Notes: generated from the sequence alone by a model not told the origin. 36,302 nt of DNA from Pseudoselenomonas ruminantium (GCA_015058575.1 SVBZ01000045.1:1-36302); one strand, 5' to 3'. Positions 16,588 to 25,673 are shown, counted from the stretch's first letter. Translations and numbers: made by a program.

Positions 16588-17190
16588 TTATGCGCCCAAC
16601 GCAAGTTCCTTGTTTTTTGCCACCATATCCAAGAAAAGGGAGTGTATCCGCAGGTCACTGGTCAATTCCGGATGGAAAGCCATGGCCAGTTGGTTGTGAT
16701 ACCGCACCGCCGTGATATGCCCCTCCGTCTCGTTCAGCACCTGCACAGTCTTGTCAAGACATGCTTCGATATAGGGAGCGCGAATAAATCGCAGGGGAAA
16801 GTCAGGGATACTGGCAACATCGCCAGCCAGCGCAAAACTCCCCAGCTGACGGCCATAGGCATTGCGCCGCACCCGTACGGGAAGCGTTGCCAGCGAGGGC
16901 TCATCATTGCTGACTTCCCGAGCCAGCAGGATAAGGCCGGCACAAGTCGCCAGCACGGGCAGCCCCTGGAGGATTTTCTGCCGCAGCGGCTCAAACAGCC
17001 CCAGCTCATGCAAGAGCTTGCTCTGTACGGTACTTTCCCCGCCCGGAATGATCAGTCCAGCGAGGTCATCGGTCAAGTCCTTGCCCTGGCGGATTTCCCG
17101 TACATCTGCCCTAAGCGCTTGGAGCATCGTTTCATGTTCAGCAAAAGCTCCCTGCAGGGCAAGTACCCCGATTGTCAGTTTCTCTGCCAT
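16588..17190 (-). CDS. pdxT: PdxT, glutaminase subunit of pyridoxal 5'-phosphate synthase
   Basis: A 200-aa class I glutamine amidotransferase that releases ammonia from glutamine for PdxS. The catalytic parts are visible: GVLALQGAFAEHE at the N-terminus, LIIPGGEST, the nucleophile in LATCAGLILLA, and the His-Glu pair in MAFHPELTSD near the end. It lies 11 bp behind pdxS. The gene order pdxS-pdxT is the standard Firmicute one and indicates the deoxyxylulose-5-phosphate-independent vitamin B6 pathway. Confidence 0.96.
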   Translation of the reverse strand: MAEKLTIGVLALQGAFAEHETMLQALRADVREIRQGKDLTDDLAGLIIPGGESTVQSKLLHELGLFEPLRQKILQGLPVLATCAGLILLAREVSNDEPSLATLPVRVRRNAYGRQLGSFALAGDVASIPDFPLRFIRAPYIEACLDKTVQVLNETEGHITAVRYHNQLAMAFHPELTSDLRIHSLFLDMVAKNKELALGA

Positions 17191-17201
17191 CGTCTCACCT
17201 C

Positions 17202-18095
17202 TTATTTGCCACGCTCTGCCATGAGCAGCTCGATTTCCTCGGCATTGATGCCGACCATAGCTTCGCCGAGATTTTCCGAAAGCTTTGCGATGAGCTCCGC
17301 ATCCTTGTAATTCGTAACTGCCTGCACGATAGCGGCCGCCCGCTTGGCGGGACTTCCCGACTTAAAGATGCCTGAACCGACAAATACGCCCTCGGCCCCG
17401 AGCTGCATCATCAAGGCCGCATCCGCAGGGGTCGCCACACCGCCAGCCGCGAAATTGACCACCGGCAGTTTTTTATGTTCATGCACATAATCCACCAGCT
17501 CATAAGGAACCTGATACTTTTTGGCCGCCTCGAAAAGTTCATCCTCCCGCAGGGATGCGATGGCCGCTATTTGCTGATTGATTTTCCGCATGTGGTGCAC
17601 GGCCTGCACCACATCGCCAGTTCCCGGCTCTCCCTTCGTACGGATCATTGCCGCCCCCTCACTGATGCGGCGCAGAGCCTCACCAAGATCACGGGCACCA
17701 CAGACAAAGGGCACGGCAAACTTACGCTTGTCGATATGGTAGACATCATCTGCCGGTGACAGCACCTCGCTCTCATCGATATAATCGATGTCGATAGCCT
17801 GCAAAAGCTGGGCTTCAACGATATGCCCGATGCGGCACTTGGCCATGACCGGAATGCTCACAGCCTGCTGGATGCCACGTATCATCGCCGGATCGCTCAT
17901 GCGGGCCACACCGCCTGCCGCACGGATATCGGCGGGGATGCGCTCCAGCGCCATAACAGCGCAGGCACCGGCCGCCTCCGCGATCTTTGCCTGCTCCGGC
18001 GTCGTGACATCCATGATCACGCCGCCCTTGAGCATCTGCGCCAAATTCTTATTGAGCTCATAACGATTGCCCATGCCTTCTGATTTTTCTGCCAT
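17202..18095 (-). CDS. pdxS: PdxS, lyase subunit of pyridoxal 5'-phosphate synthase
   Basis: A 297-aa (beta/alpha)8 enzyme that builds pyridoxal 5'-phosphate from ribose 5-phosphate, glyceraldehyde 3-phosphate and ammonia. Characteristic stretches are [47 protein letters not shown] (substrate lysine and acid region), [15 protein letters not shown] and [33 protein letters not shown]. Start ATG 18095 follows AAAAGGAG by eight bases; a TTG two codons upstream is too close to that site. The first gene of pdxST. Confidence 0.97.
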   Translation of the reverse strand: MAEKSEGMGNRYELNKNLAQMLKGGVIMDVTTPEQAKIAEAAGACAVMALERIPADIRAAGGVARMSDPAMIRGIQQAVSIPVMAKCRIGHIVEAQLLQAIDIDYIDESEVLSPADDVYHIDKRKFAVPFVCGARDLGEALRRISEGAAMIRTKGEPGTGDVVQAVHHMRKINQQIAAIASLREDELFEAAKKYQVPYELVDYVHEHKKLPVVNFAAGGVATPADAALMMQLGAEGVFVGSGIFKSGSPAKRAAAIVQAVTNYKDAELIAKLSENLGEAMVGINAEEIELLMAERGK

Positions 18096-18182
18096 AGTCA
18101 AATCTCCTTTTTATCCTCGCATAATGAACGGAACACCTTTAGGATAACGCGCAACTGACTATAGCAAAATAACCACAACAAA

Positions 18183-18229
18183 AATATAATAAAAGGTCAG
18201 ATTCCCCTATCACCTGAAAATCTGACCTT
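18183..18229 (-). terminator. Rho-independent terminator after the AlaX-like gene
   Basis: On the minus strand AAGGTCAGATT (18229-18219) pairs with AATCTGACCTT (18203-18193) and is followed by TTATTATATTTTT. It lies 46 bp after the stop codon and upstream of pdxS. Confidence 0.9.
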
Positions 18230-18275
18230 ACTGGCATACATAGCGTATTGCCAAACCTGCTGCTATCCATCTTCC

Positions 18276-19445
18276 TTATTCCATAGCTGCACTCCCCTGT
18301 GCCAGATTATCTTTTCCGCCTCCCCGTCCATTCCATTCCTTATTGAGTTCGGCAATGCGTGCACGGCAACTGCCTGGCACTGAAGTTCCCTGTGCCACCA
18401 CATAATGAAGCCTGCCCTGCGCTTGACAGAATATCGTAACCTTTGCCTGGGGATCTGCCGCTAAACACTGTGCCAGCTTTCTTGCCGCACCAGGAGAAAC
18501 ATCCGCATAATGTGCCTCGATAATCTTAAGTCCGTCTTTCCTGACCGCTTTTTCCAAAAGCTGCGGCATAACCGCCTGCAGCCAACGCTCTTCCGCCTGA
18601 GACAGCTTATCCTGTAAATCCTTGATTTCCCCCTGCAGCCGCTCTACTCCGAGTTTTATTTCCTCATCCTTCAAGGAAAGCTGCTGCACTGCTTCGGTGA
18701 GTTCCTGCCAAACTTTCTGGATTTTTTCCATGGCCAGACGTCCGCAAAGAAAATAAATCCGCGTGCCATCCTTATGTTTTTCTGCCTTGAATATTTTTAC
18801 CAAGCCGACCATGCCCGTCATCGGCGGATGGGTACCACAACAAGTGCAGGCATCGCTGCCTTCGATGCTGACTACCCGCACCAGCCCCGTCAGCTTATCG
18901 TTGAATTTGCGCGTCGCACATCGGGCTGCCTGCCCGGCCTCCATCCAAGCCGTCTTTATCGGACGATTCTCCTGAATCTGGGCATTGGCCAAAGTCTCTA
19001 CCTGCCGGATTTCTTCAGCATTGACTTCATGGCTAAGATCGATTGTCACCATTTCCTCCGTCATATGGAATCCCACATTATCCGCCTGACAGAGTTTCCA
19101 AAAGCCATAGGACAGCAAATGCTCACCACAGTGCTGCTGCATATGGTCAAACCGCATCTGCCAATCGATTTCGAGCTTGACTGCCGTCCCGGCAGCCACA
19201 GGCTCATCGATTTCATGGAAAATGTGCCCATCCTTTTCCCGCACATGGCCAATCCTTATGGTCTTATCTCCATAGCTTAGCTTTCCCGTATCACTGAGCT
19301 GCCCGCCGCCTTCGGGATAAAATACGGTCTGATCCAGTTCTACCCCAAATCCTTGTTTCAGTTCCACGCAGTTCATGACCACAGCCTGACAGCTGCGCTG
19401 CATGACATTTTCCTCGTATAGCCTTACGGTTCTGCCTTCCCGCAT
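18276..19445 (-). CDS. alaX: AlaX-type alanyl-tRNA editing protein
   Basis: A 389-aa free-standing editing protein that hydrolyses mischarged Ser- or Gly-tRNA(Ala). It has the AlaRS-like beta-barrel start (VELDQTVFYPEGGGQLSDTGKL), the zinc and catalytic motif HxxxH in MQQHCGEHLLSYGF, and the second pair in CTCCGTHPP. After a coiled-coil linker (about 240-290) comes a DHHA1-like C-terminal domain ending GRGGGKDNLAQGSA, so it is the long AlaX form. Start ATG 19445 lies seven bases after AGGAGG. The hairpin in front may be only the terminator of the gene upstream, but it could also attenuate this gene. Confidence 0.9.
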   Translation of the reverse strand: MREGRTVRLYEENVMQRSCQAVVMNCVELKQGFGVELDQTVFYPEGGGQLSDTGKLSYGDKTIRIGHVREKDGHIFHEIDEPVAAGTAVKLEIDWQMRFDHMQQHCGEHLLSYGFWKLCQADNVGFHMTEEMVTIDLSHEVNAEEIRQVETLANAQIQENRPIKTAWMEAGQAARCATRKFNDKLTGLVRVVSIEGSDACTCCGTHPPMTGMVGLVKIFKAEKHKDGTRIYFLCGRLAMEKIQKVWQELTEAVQQLSLKDEEIKLGVERLQGEIKDLQDKLSQAEERWLQAVMPQLLEKAVRKDGLKIIEAHYADVSPGAARKLAQCLAADPQAKVTIFCQAQGRLHYVVAQGTSVPGSCRARIAELNKEWNGRGGGKDNLAQGSAAME

Positions 19446-19469
19446 ATAGAATCCTCCTGTCATGACAAT

Positions 19470-19513
19470 AAAAAGACAAGAGCGCTTACATTTATCTGCC
19501 AGGCACTCTTGTC
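19470..19513 (-). terminator. Hairpin with T-run between the 68-aa gene and alaX
   Basis: The minus strand has GACAAGAG (19513-19506), a 23-nt loop, CTCTTGTC (19482-19475) and TTTTTATT. It ends 24 bp before the alaX start codon, so it may act as terminator of the upstream gene or as an attenuator of alaX. Confidence 0.7.
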
Positions 19514-19541
19514 CCATTTTGTCTTCTATATATCTACCAAA

Positions 19542-19748
19542 CTATCCACCAAAATAACCGAGTTCCCCGACTGCACTTTTATTTTTCTTCTTGCACTCCA
19601 GGATGCGTTTGTAGAGATTTTTATAATATTCCTTATAGAATTGCTTCAACGGACTTTCCTGAATGGCTTCATGGGCACGTTCCAACTCCAGATCAGAATA
19701 CTGATAGGGATGATGCATAGTATCTACGGCTCGATGCAAGTCTTTCAT
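19542..19748 (-). CDS. Small hypothetical protein
   Basis: A 68-aa charged, helical protein without a recognised family (KDLHRAVDTMHHPYQYSDLELERAHEAIQES, then a Lys/Tyr-rich segment and a Gly-rich end). The start is uncertain: ATG 19748 is 11 bases after GAGGAGG, and ATG 19757 only two. The upstream extension to 19814 is unlikely because it would run through the ribosome binding site. It lies between the autotransporter and alaX and ends before a terminator-like hairpin. Confidence 0.55.
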   Translation of the reverse strand: MKDLHRAVDTMHHPYQYSDLELERAHEAIQESPLKQFYKEYYKNLYKRILECKKKNKSAVGELGYFGG

Positions 19749-19868
19749 GATGTGCATTTCCTCCTCACAGAAATAACTGCCTTTCCTACCTTCCAAGTTC
19801 CATAAAAACGTCAAAAATCCTGCTCACTCTGCAAATTCAAACGACTCCCCCCTGCCATACCTCTGTGC

Positions 19869-22800
19869 TTACCACATACGGCGCAGAGTTACAGCACACA
19901 TCGCATCACGGTCATGGCTGCCACGTTCCAGCACTGCATCGCCAGAAACCGTCCAGCCTGGCGAAAATTCATTTTCGCCGCTCAGTGACAGCACCATATG
20001 GGTCTTATCCTGCTGACCGCGCATTTCAAAAACAGATGCACCGCCACCAGCAAGACCAAAAGTTACCCGCGGATTAGCACCGCTGAAAGCATGCTTGAGC
20101 CCCAGCCGCATTGCATAACTGCCCTTGCTTAAATAGCGTTTGAACTCCATTCCCGTCCCAGTGGCAAAATAGGTATTGCCTGCGCTATCTACTCTTTGTC
20201 CTAATGCGCCTGCACCGCTTTCCGTATAACCATCCTGCCACAGATGCGACAGTTGCATATTGACATACGGGCTCACATGCCAAGTGGCCACTTTGCCCGC
20301 CTGCAAGTCGTGCTTGTATTCACCACCCAATTCCAAAATATGGCTGTCGTAATCGGCCTTCGCCACGCCAATGCCTGTTATCCCTCTGCTCAAATCATTT
20401 TTGAGCCAGCCGTGATTCAAGTAAACATAACTCTCATGCGGGCCGTATTTGTAGCCGGCATATACGCCTAAACGCGTATCCTGCACCTTGCTGCTGGCTG
20501 AACCAGCCGCAAAGGAACTGCTGCCATAACTGACAAAACCACCAACCCGCCAGTTATTTCCTGCCGCCTTATCATAGCCCAGTGCAAAGGTCGTGCCATG
20601 ATAATTGGCACCACCTCTTAACTCGCCCCAATTCTTGGCGGTCTTGAACCAGATATTGTTTTCCACCGGCAAATCAACTTCCGCCCGCATATGCAAACCA
20701 TCATTGACCGCATTCTCCTCATCATCCGCTAATTTAGCTGCTGGAACACTGACATCAACATTCTTCCTGGCATAGGCTTCTGCCAGCCGCGCAGACAGTA
20801 TATGACTGGTCATTGTGTTGGTCTGCGCCATGGCCATGCCATATGCAGCATTCGGGGAAGATATATCCGTCAAGGCACGAGCTGCTGTTTCCGGTTCCAT
20901 GGAGAATAATTTACGCAGCTCCCCCTGCTGGGATTTTTCCGCTCCCATACTGTCATACATATTTATCACCGCATCGTAAGTATCGTTTACGGCTGCATCC
21001 GTAGGCCCCAAATTGTTGGCGGCTGTCGTTTCTGCCTCAATCGTATTGCCGCTGATATTCCCCTGGGCATTGAGCATGCCTGAAACCGGCACCGCCGTAT
21101 CGGCATTTTTGATTTTTCCCTTTATGGATGACTCTGATGTAAGGACAGTCTTTTTCTCTCCCGGCAGCATAGAATATGCCGTCACCGTTGACCCGTCAAT
21201 ATGCGCATCACCAGTGACCTTTATCTGGCCGCCTTTACCACCGCCATAGGCCTGCAGATTGCCATTCGATACCAAATTGCCATGAATCGTCATATTCTTA
21301 TCCGCGGACGAAGCTCCGATAGTCCCCGCGCTGATAAGATAGCCTGTGGTATCATCTACAGGAAAATCACCACTCATTTTGCTGACCATATCATTTACAG
21401 TATATGTACCGCCAAGCAGTGCTGCATCAGCTGCCACCTGCACGCTTGCCACATTGGCAATTCCGTCGTAGGTAAGCGTTCCCGACTGGACATTCAACTT
21501 CATGTTGTCTTCACCAGTGATGTTGCCGTTATAGTACATATCCGTATTGAAATTGAGATTGGTCACCAGGTCAGGGATGTATGTATCGTAATCGTAAGTC
21601 CCCTTATACTGGATTTTCAAGGCATCGGCCTCCGCTGCCGCCCCTTTCTTTCCCTTTACACCATTATAAATCCCCTCACAGGCTTCTGCACCGAACTGTT
21701 TCCAATCGGAAGTGATATTCCCTTGGATGCTGGCCCCATTATGGATGTTGATATTCTTTACGAAGGCATTCTTGCCAATGTAGATGGCATTCTCACTGCC
21801 TGCCAATCTGCCAGACAAGTTGTAGCATTCAATCAAAGCTCCTTTTAATTCGTCTTTATTCGTGTTATAAGTATCCGCACCATCGATCGTTAAGGATTGA
21901 TTTTCAGCCTTGCCTATTTTGCCATCCGGATTCACACTGCGCAGATAACGAATATAGGAACCACGGTACTCATCGCGAGCGCCGTTGGAACTGGAACCAA
22001 AGTCAAAACGCACACCTGTACCGCCATCGCCTGCAGCAGTCACTGTTCCAGCCTGCTCTACGGTATGGCCGTTGCCATAAGTCACCATCAAGCCATTGCC
22101 ACGCCGCCCGTCAGCATGAATTTCCGTTTTCTGCGGCACAATCAGCGTATTGCCAGTACCATCCACCCGGACACCCACTGCTCCTGTGCCAGCAGTCAGG
22201 ATATTAGCATTCTGCGTTACTTTGTTATTCGCCCCATAGATATGCAAACCGATGCCCAAAGGCACCACGCTGTAAGTATTTTTCAGATAAGCAGTCCCCT
22301 CCGCATTGCGCTGGAAAAAGCCCTGGTTATTTATGATCGTACCGCCATTACCATAAATAGAACGCCCAAAATAGGCTTTACGGTCAAAGTCATAACCCAA
22401 ATCCTGCATGACCGCCAGTTCTACTTCCAAAAAGGAAGTAGAATTCGTGTAATCGCGATGACTCATCATGCCCGCCGTTTGCAGATGTGAGCCCTCAAAT
22501 TTATATTTTCCCCTTTCGGTCTGTTCTTCCCAACCATTTATCGGCAACGCGGAGCGGCCAAAAAAAGTCGCCCCATCCAGAACCTCCGTTACATGTTCGC
22601 CGACAAAGTATAAATAGCCTTTGCCATCAGGCGTAACCTCTTTATCAACCACCAAACTCTTACTGGGGTCCGTTGCCTCTGCCGATGTCACAATCGGCAT
22701 TCCCGGCTTGGCCGGATTACCGTTTTGATCCACCAGATGCAACGTCCAGCTGCGTTTGTCTTCTATATAGGGATTAACATAATATTGACCATTTTCCATA

Positions 22801-23486
22801 TGGTCAACAAAAATAATTCCCAGCGCATGTCCCAGTTCGTGGCGGATAGTCCCCACAAAATCGTTGGCCTGCTCATTGTTGGTCAGTACGGTATCTGCAT
22901 CTACCCACCAGCCATCGACGCCCCCTGACCTCTCTGCACCTAAGTATTTACCGATAACGACATTGCCCAAAGCGTATATCCCTTTTGCCAGTGTATCTGC
23001 TTTTGCCGCCTCATAACTCAATGGCTTGATCGTATCGCCCTCCTGTATCTTATCTGCAAGGAAAAATCCCTGCTTGACGATACTATCATAAGCATTTCTT
23101 TTGCCATCTGAATTCAACGAAAAGGTTATCCCCTCAGCACTTTGCTGCCCAAAAGTAGTGATAAATATCTGCCAGGGAGTGGTACTCTTATCCCGCGGCC
23201 CCAGTATATCGGCCCAATACGATATACCGTCTACCGTTCCTCGTATAATGGGGTCCGACAGATTGTACAATGCTGGATCTACCAGCCATCGATCCTTATC
23301 TCCCAGCCCCTGCCCCTGACGCAAGAAATATATCTCGGCAAAAGGCTTATCTTGATAATAAGAATACTCTGTTGCCAGATACGGTGATGTCCCCGCCTCA
23401 CAAGTCATGGACATAGCTAATCCCGACAGTATTGCTGCCGTCAAAGCAGAAACTTTTTTCCCTGACAAAATCCTTTTCCGTCTCAT
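19869..23486 (-). CDS. Autotransporter with a zinc-protease-like passenger
   Basis: A 1205-aa secreted outer-membrane protein. An N-terminal signal peptide (MRRKRILSGKKVSALTAAILSGLAMSMTCEA) is followed by a passenger domain. Residues about 211-225 hold RHELGHALGI, an HExxH zinc-binding motif, inside a region that begins FVGTIRHELGHALGI and continues to SHRDYTNSTSFLEVELAVMQDLGYDF, as in metalloprotease-type autotransporters. Next comes a long beta-helix-like region (about 375-850) rich in N-x-G, T and V repeats (GTGAVGVRVDGTGNTLIVPQ). A C-terminal autotransporter barrel (about 930-1205) has VGGFVSYGSSSF, LGVYAGYKYG and GMEFKRYLSKGSYAMRLGLKHAF, ending in W. Start ATG 23486 is nine bases after GGGAAGG. 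The barrel implies an outer membrane. Confidence 0.88.
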   Translation of the reverse strand: MRRKRILSGKKVSALTAAILSGLAMSMTCEAGTSPYLATEYSYYQDKPFAEIYFLRQGQGLGDKDRWLVDPALYNLSDPIIRGTVDGISYWADILGPRDKSTTPWQIFITTFGQQSAEGITFSLNSDGKRNAYDSIVKQGFFLADKIQEGDTIKPLSYEAAKADTLAKGIYALGNVVIGKYLGAERSGGVDGWWVDADTVLTNNEQANDFVGTIRHELGHALGIIFVDHMENGQYYVNPYIEDKRSWTLHLVDQNGNPAKPGMPIVTSAEATDPSKSLVVDKEVTPDGKGYLYFVGEHVTEVLDGATFFGRSALPINGWEEQTERGKYKFEGSHLQTAGMMSHRDYTNSTSFLEVELAVMQDLGYDFDRKAYFGRSIYGNGGTIINNQGFFQRNAEGTAYLKNTYSVVPLGIGLHIYGANNKVTQNANILTAGTGAVGVRVDGTGNTLIVPQKTEIHADGRRGNGLMVTYGNGHTVEQAGTVTAAGDGGTGVRFDFGSSSNGARDEYRGSYIRYLRSVNPDGKIGKAENQSLTIDGADTYNTNKDELKGALIECYNLSGRLAGSENAIYIGKNAFVKNINIHNGASIQGNITSDWKQFGAEACEGIYNGVKGKKGAAAEADALKIQYKGTYDYDTYIPDLVTNLNFNTDMYYNGNITGEDNMKLNVQSGTLTYDGIANVASVQVAADAALLGGTYTVNDMVSKMSGDFPVDDTTGYLISAGTIGASSADKNMTIHGNLVSNGNLQAYGGGKGGQIKVTGDAHIDGSTVTAYSMLPGEKKTVLTSESSIKGKIKNADTAVPVSGMLNAQGNISGNTIEAETTAANNLGPTDAAVNDTYDAVINMYDSMGAEKSQQGELRKLFSMEPETAARALTDISSPNAAYGMAMAQTNTMTSHILSARLAEAYARKNVDVSVPAAKLADDEENAVNDGLHMRAEVDLPVENNIWFKTAKNWGELRGGANYHGTTFALGYDKAAGNNWRVGGFVSYGSSSFAAGSASSKVQDTRLGVYAGYKYGPHESYVYLNHGWLKNDLSRGITGIGVAKADYDSHILELGGEYKHDLQAGKVATWHVSPYVNMQLSHLWQDGYTESGAGALGQRVDSAGNTYFATGTGMEFKRYLSKGSYAMRLGLKHAFSGANPRVTFGLAGGGASVFEMRGQQDKTHMVLSLSGENEFSPGWTVSGDAVLERGSHDRDAMCAVTLRRMW

Positions 23487-23596
23487 ACTGTCCATCCTTC
23501 CCTATAGGCACTATGCTTCTACGCCGAATCCGCAATTTCGCGAAATAAATTTGTTTACCGTATGTATTCGTTAGCACAATGGATAATCCCTGCCGT

Positions 23597-23641
23597 AAAA
23601 AAACTTCTTCCATGAACAGTTCCACTGCACAGAAGAAGTTT
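23597..23641 (-). terminator. Rho-independent terminator after the 23657-24016 gene
   Basis: The minus strand has AAACTTCTTC (23641-23632), a 21-nt loop, GAAGAAGTTT (23610-23601) and a T-run to 23597. It starts 15 bp after the stop codon. Confidence 0.85.
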
Positions 23642-23656
23642 AAAAATTATATTCTC

Positions 23657-24016
23657 TTAATAAAACTTGCCGCCATGTGCTAACCAGCCCATAGCCTCAG
23701 TCTCCGTCAGTTTTACGCCCTCAATCTGAACGATAATCCGGCTGGAACCATTATGCATGTCCTTGATCCGCAAACGCCCAGTCTGCGTCAGATACCCACC
23801 GATGGCTTCAATAACATCATGATCTTCCAAAGGATAGTTAACAGGATATTCCAAAACGGTTCCTACCGAATAACCTTCCGCGGTAAAGATGGCAATTTTC
23901 TGTCCATCATCCGTATTGACCAGACCGTTGATGCTGCCACCAGTCATATGCGCCATGCACACCCCCGACAAAGCCATCATCATAGCTGCTACCAAAACCA
24001 GAATACGCTTTTTCAT
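23657..24016 (-). CDS. Small exported hypothetical protein
   Basis: A 119-aa protein with a clear signal peptide (MKKRILVLVAAMMMALSGVCMAH), so it acts in the periplasm or at the envelope. The mature part is beta-rich (SINGLVNTDDGQKIAIFTAEGYSVGTVLEYPVNYPLEDHDVIEAIGGYLTQ), with a strand RLRIKDMHNGSSRIIVQIEGVKL. I do not recognise a named family. The ribosome binding site GAGGAGGAAAAGG is strong. It lies upstream of the autotransporter on the same strand, but a terminator separates them. Confidence 0.8.
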   Translation of the reverse strand: MKKRILVLVAAMMMALSGVCMAHMTGGSINGLVNTDDGQKIAIFTAEGYSVGTVLEYPVNYPLEDHDVIEAIGGYLTQTGRLRIKDMHNGSSRIIVQIEGVKLTETEAMGWLAHGGKFY

Positions 24017-24340
24017 AACCTTTTCCTCCTCTTGCTCCTTATCTTTTGCCAGAATCTTCTCTCTATATGACTATATCGACATAAACGTTTATGTTCTTAA
24101 ATATTTTTTCGCTATAGATATATCGATACACCATTGAAAAAACTTATTAACAAAAAGTTTTCTTGTAAAAAGAGATGATCCTTGTTGTTTTCCAACTTCT
24201 GCTCTTTATATCCCTGTACACCCGAAAGTGTTATCCTCCACACAAAATATATCCCGATCGTTTTTTATAGGAACAACGTATGCTAGTCAAAATTCCCTCA
24301 AGCAACAAATTGTTGGCAGGAAATCTCCCGCTAATGTTGA
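24017..24340. other. Intergenic region without a gene, holding a palindrome
   Basis: This AT-rich stretch has a perfect 16-bp palindrome ACATAAACGTTTATGT at 24079-24094, and nearby ATATCGA copies (24074-24080, 24119-24127). They lie upstream of the exported protein gene and could be an operator. I see no reading frame with a start site here. Confidence 0.5.
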
Positions 24341-24490
24341 AATTATGGAACCGTAGATAACGTTTGGCAAGGAGGGGAACGACATGCTGCCCCAGAAGAA
24401 ATCGCCAGCGTCATCGCCTTTATAGCCTCAGACGATGCCCAATATGTAACAGGAGCAGATTGGCACGTCGATGGCGGCTTTGGTATATAA
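24341..24490 (+). pseudogene. 3' remnant of a short-chain dehydrogenase/reductase gene
   Basis: In frame with the TAA at 24488-24490, the last 33 codons (from 24389) read APEEIASVIAFIASDDA, QYVTGADWHVDGGFGI. This is the C-terminal signature of classical SDR enzymes (PEEIA..V.F.ASD.A.YVTG....DGG). Upstream the frame continues only to a TGA at 24338-24340, so the catalytic and Rossmann parts are missing. It ends directly at a bidirectional terminator. The fragment is a decayed gene end, not a functional protein. Confidence 0.8.
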
Positions 24491-24531
24491 AAACAGCCCG
24501 GAAAGCTTTATCCTTAGCTTTCCGGGCTGTT
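24486..24531 (-). terminator. Bidirectional terminator
   Basis: A perfect 16-bp stem (AACAGCCCGGAAAGCT / AGCTTTCCGGGCTGTT, 24492-24507 and 24516-24531) with an 8-nt loop. It follows the stop of the 94-aa minus-strand gene by 2 bp and ends in TTTTTATA on that strand; on the plus strand it would end the SDR remnant. Confidence 0.92.
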
Positions 24532-24533
24532 CT

Positions 24534-24818
24534 TTATGCGATCTGATACACCCGCGCATCAAAATTCTTCCAATAGCTCACGGCATCATCATAGGACAAA
24601 ATATACCGATCCTCAACTTCACTTCGGCCCAACTCAATGCCATAACAACATTTGGCAAACACAGTAACTTCTTTATTGGCAGCATTACGCAGGATATCCT
24701 GCAACATATCCTCCACAAAAGCTGTTCTTGACTTCCAGGCAGCCTGTTCCTTTAGGTTGTACCTACCTAATTTGAACTTAAACAATTCGTTCGCCGCATT
24801 ATTCACTGCAACAATCAT
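24534..24818 (-). CDS. Small hypothetical protein
   Basis: A 94-aa protein that I do not recognise. Its sequence (IVAVNNAANELFKFKLGRYNLKEQAAWKSRTAFVEDMLQDILRNAANKEVTVFAKCCYGIELGRSEVEDRYILSYDDAVSYW) suggests a compact alpha/beta domain with no signal or membrane segment. ATG 24818 is eight bases after GAGGAG; longer frames lack a site. It ends at the terminator next to the SDR remnant. Confidence 0.65.
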   Translation of the reverse strand: MIVAVNNAANELFKFKLGRYNLKEQAAWKSRTAFVEDMLQDILRNAANKEVTVFAKCCYGIELGRSEVEDRYILSYDDAVSYWKNFDARVYQIA

Positions 24819-24975
24819 CTGTCTTTCTCCTCTTCCATTTTCTAGGCAAACAATACATCTTTTCATAATAAACGCGGTTGTACAAATTAATGCCTCTATT
24901 TTATCCTCTAAGTTCCAACTAAGCAAGATATTTTTTGCATTTCAAGGTGTCTATCAAAGCGGGTATAATTTACCT

Positions 24976-25188
24976 TTACCGATTGAATATGTTCGCTATG
25001 ACGCTCAGCACCACACTGATGAGGATGCATGTCACCACAGGGAAATAAAAGGATCCATTCTCCCCCGTGATTCTGATATCGCCAGGCAGTTTCCCGAGCG
25101 GCAGGAACCTGCCACCAAAGTGCAGGATACAGCCAACAACTATAAGGAGGGCCCCCAGGCCGATCAGTATCTTTCCTATATCATTCAT
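24976..25188 (-). CDS. DUF2905 small membrane protein
   Basis: A 70-aa protein of the DUF2905 type, with two membrane segments: IGKILIGLGALLIVVGCILHF and a second one after the conserved loop (LGKLPGDIRI..GSFYFPVVTCILISVVLSVIANIF). Function unknown. Its ATG overlaps the last codons of the decayed transposase frame (ATGA), and the ribosome binding site AAGGGAGG lies inside that frame. The gene's own promoter is therefore not obvious; the IS fragment probably replaced it. Confidence 0.85.
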   Translation of the reverse strand: MNDIGKILIGLGALLIVVGCILHFGGRFLPLGKLPGDIRITGENGSFYFPVVTCILISVVLSVIANIFNR

Positions 25189-25603
25189 CGATAGCCCTCC
25201 CTTGCTACTTGCAGTCTTTCTTCCTGAGTGGTGTTGCGTGCTTTGCTCATGTAGCTTCCGCCTCCTGAATATTTTCTGGAGTTAAGGTCTCCATGAGCAT
25301 TATACACCTTGATCCAATCACGAAGTTGACGCGTATCTCGAATTCTATATTTCTGGCAAATATCCAACAGGCTGCCCTCACCATTCAAGTAGGAACCTTA
25401 AGTTTTGCTTTGTAAACACGGTTGTGTTCATGGGGGAGAAAATAACTTGTTCCCTCTGCTTTGTAATGCTTTATCCAACGACGAATTGAATCGTTACTTA
25501 CTCGCAATAGGCGGGCTGCTTCTGACTGTCCCAGTCTACCTGTAAGACATTCACGGATGACTCTCACCTTCTCTTCTGCTGATGCTTTCTGTTTCTGTGG
25601 CAT
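25185..25603 (-). pseudogene. Frameshifted IS3/IS150-type transposase orfA
   Basis: Two overlapping pieces make up one orfA. The first (25603-25385) reads MPQKQKASAEEKVRVIRECL and GQSEAARLLRVSNDSIRRWIKHYKAEG, a helix-turn-helix; it runs into a stop after KVPT. The second (25399-25185, another frame) continues with YLNGEGSLLDICQKYRIRD, RQLRDWIKVYNAHGDLNS, the second helix-turn-helix of IS150-type OrfA. A one-base deletion near 25392 explains the break. The orfB catalytic half (DDE) is absent and the end merges into DUF2905. Confidence 0.85.
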
Positions 25604-25673
25604 AGAAAACTCCCCCTATGATGACAGTTTTATTTTTCACCGTCTCTCATAGGGGGAGCATATCATTTTGACA
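25185..25673 (-). mobile_element. Truncated IS3-family (IS150-type) element
   Basis: One end is kept: an outer TGTCAAAATGATATGCTCCCCC at 25673-25652 on the minus strand starts with TG as in the IS150 group. Just inside, CTCCCCCTATGA and TCATAGGGGGAG form an inverted repeat (about 25611-25655) before the orfA start. The other end and orfB are lost. It sits 106 bp from the CRISPR array on its trailer side. Confidence 0.75.
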
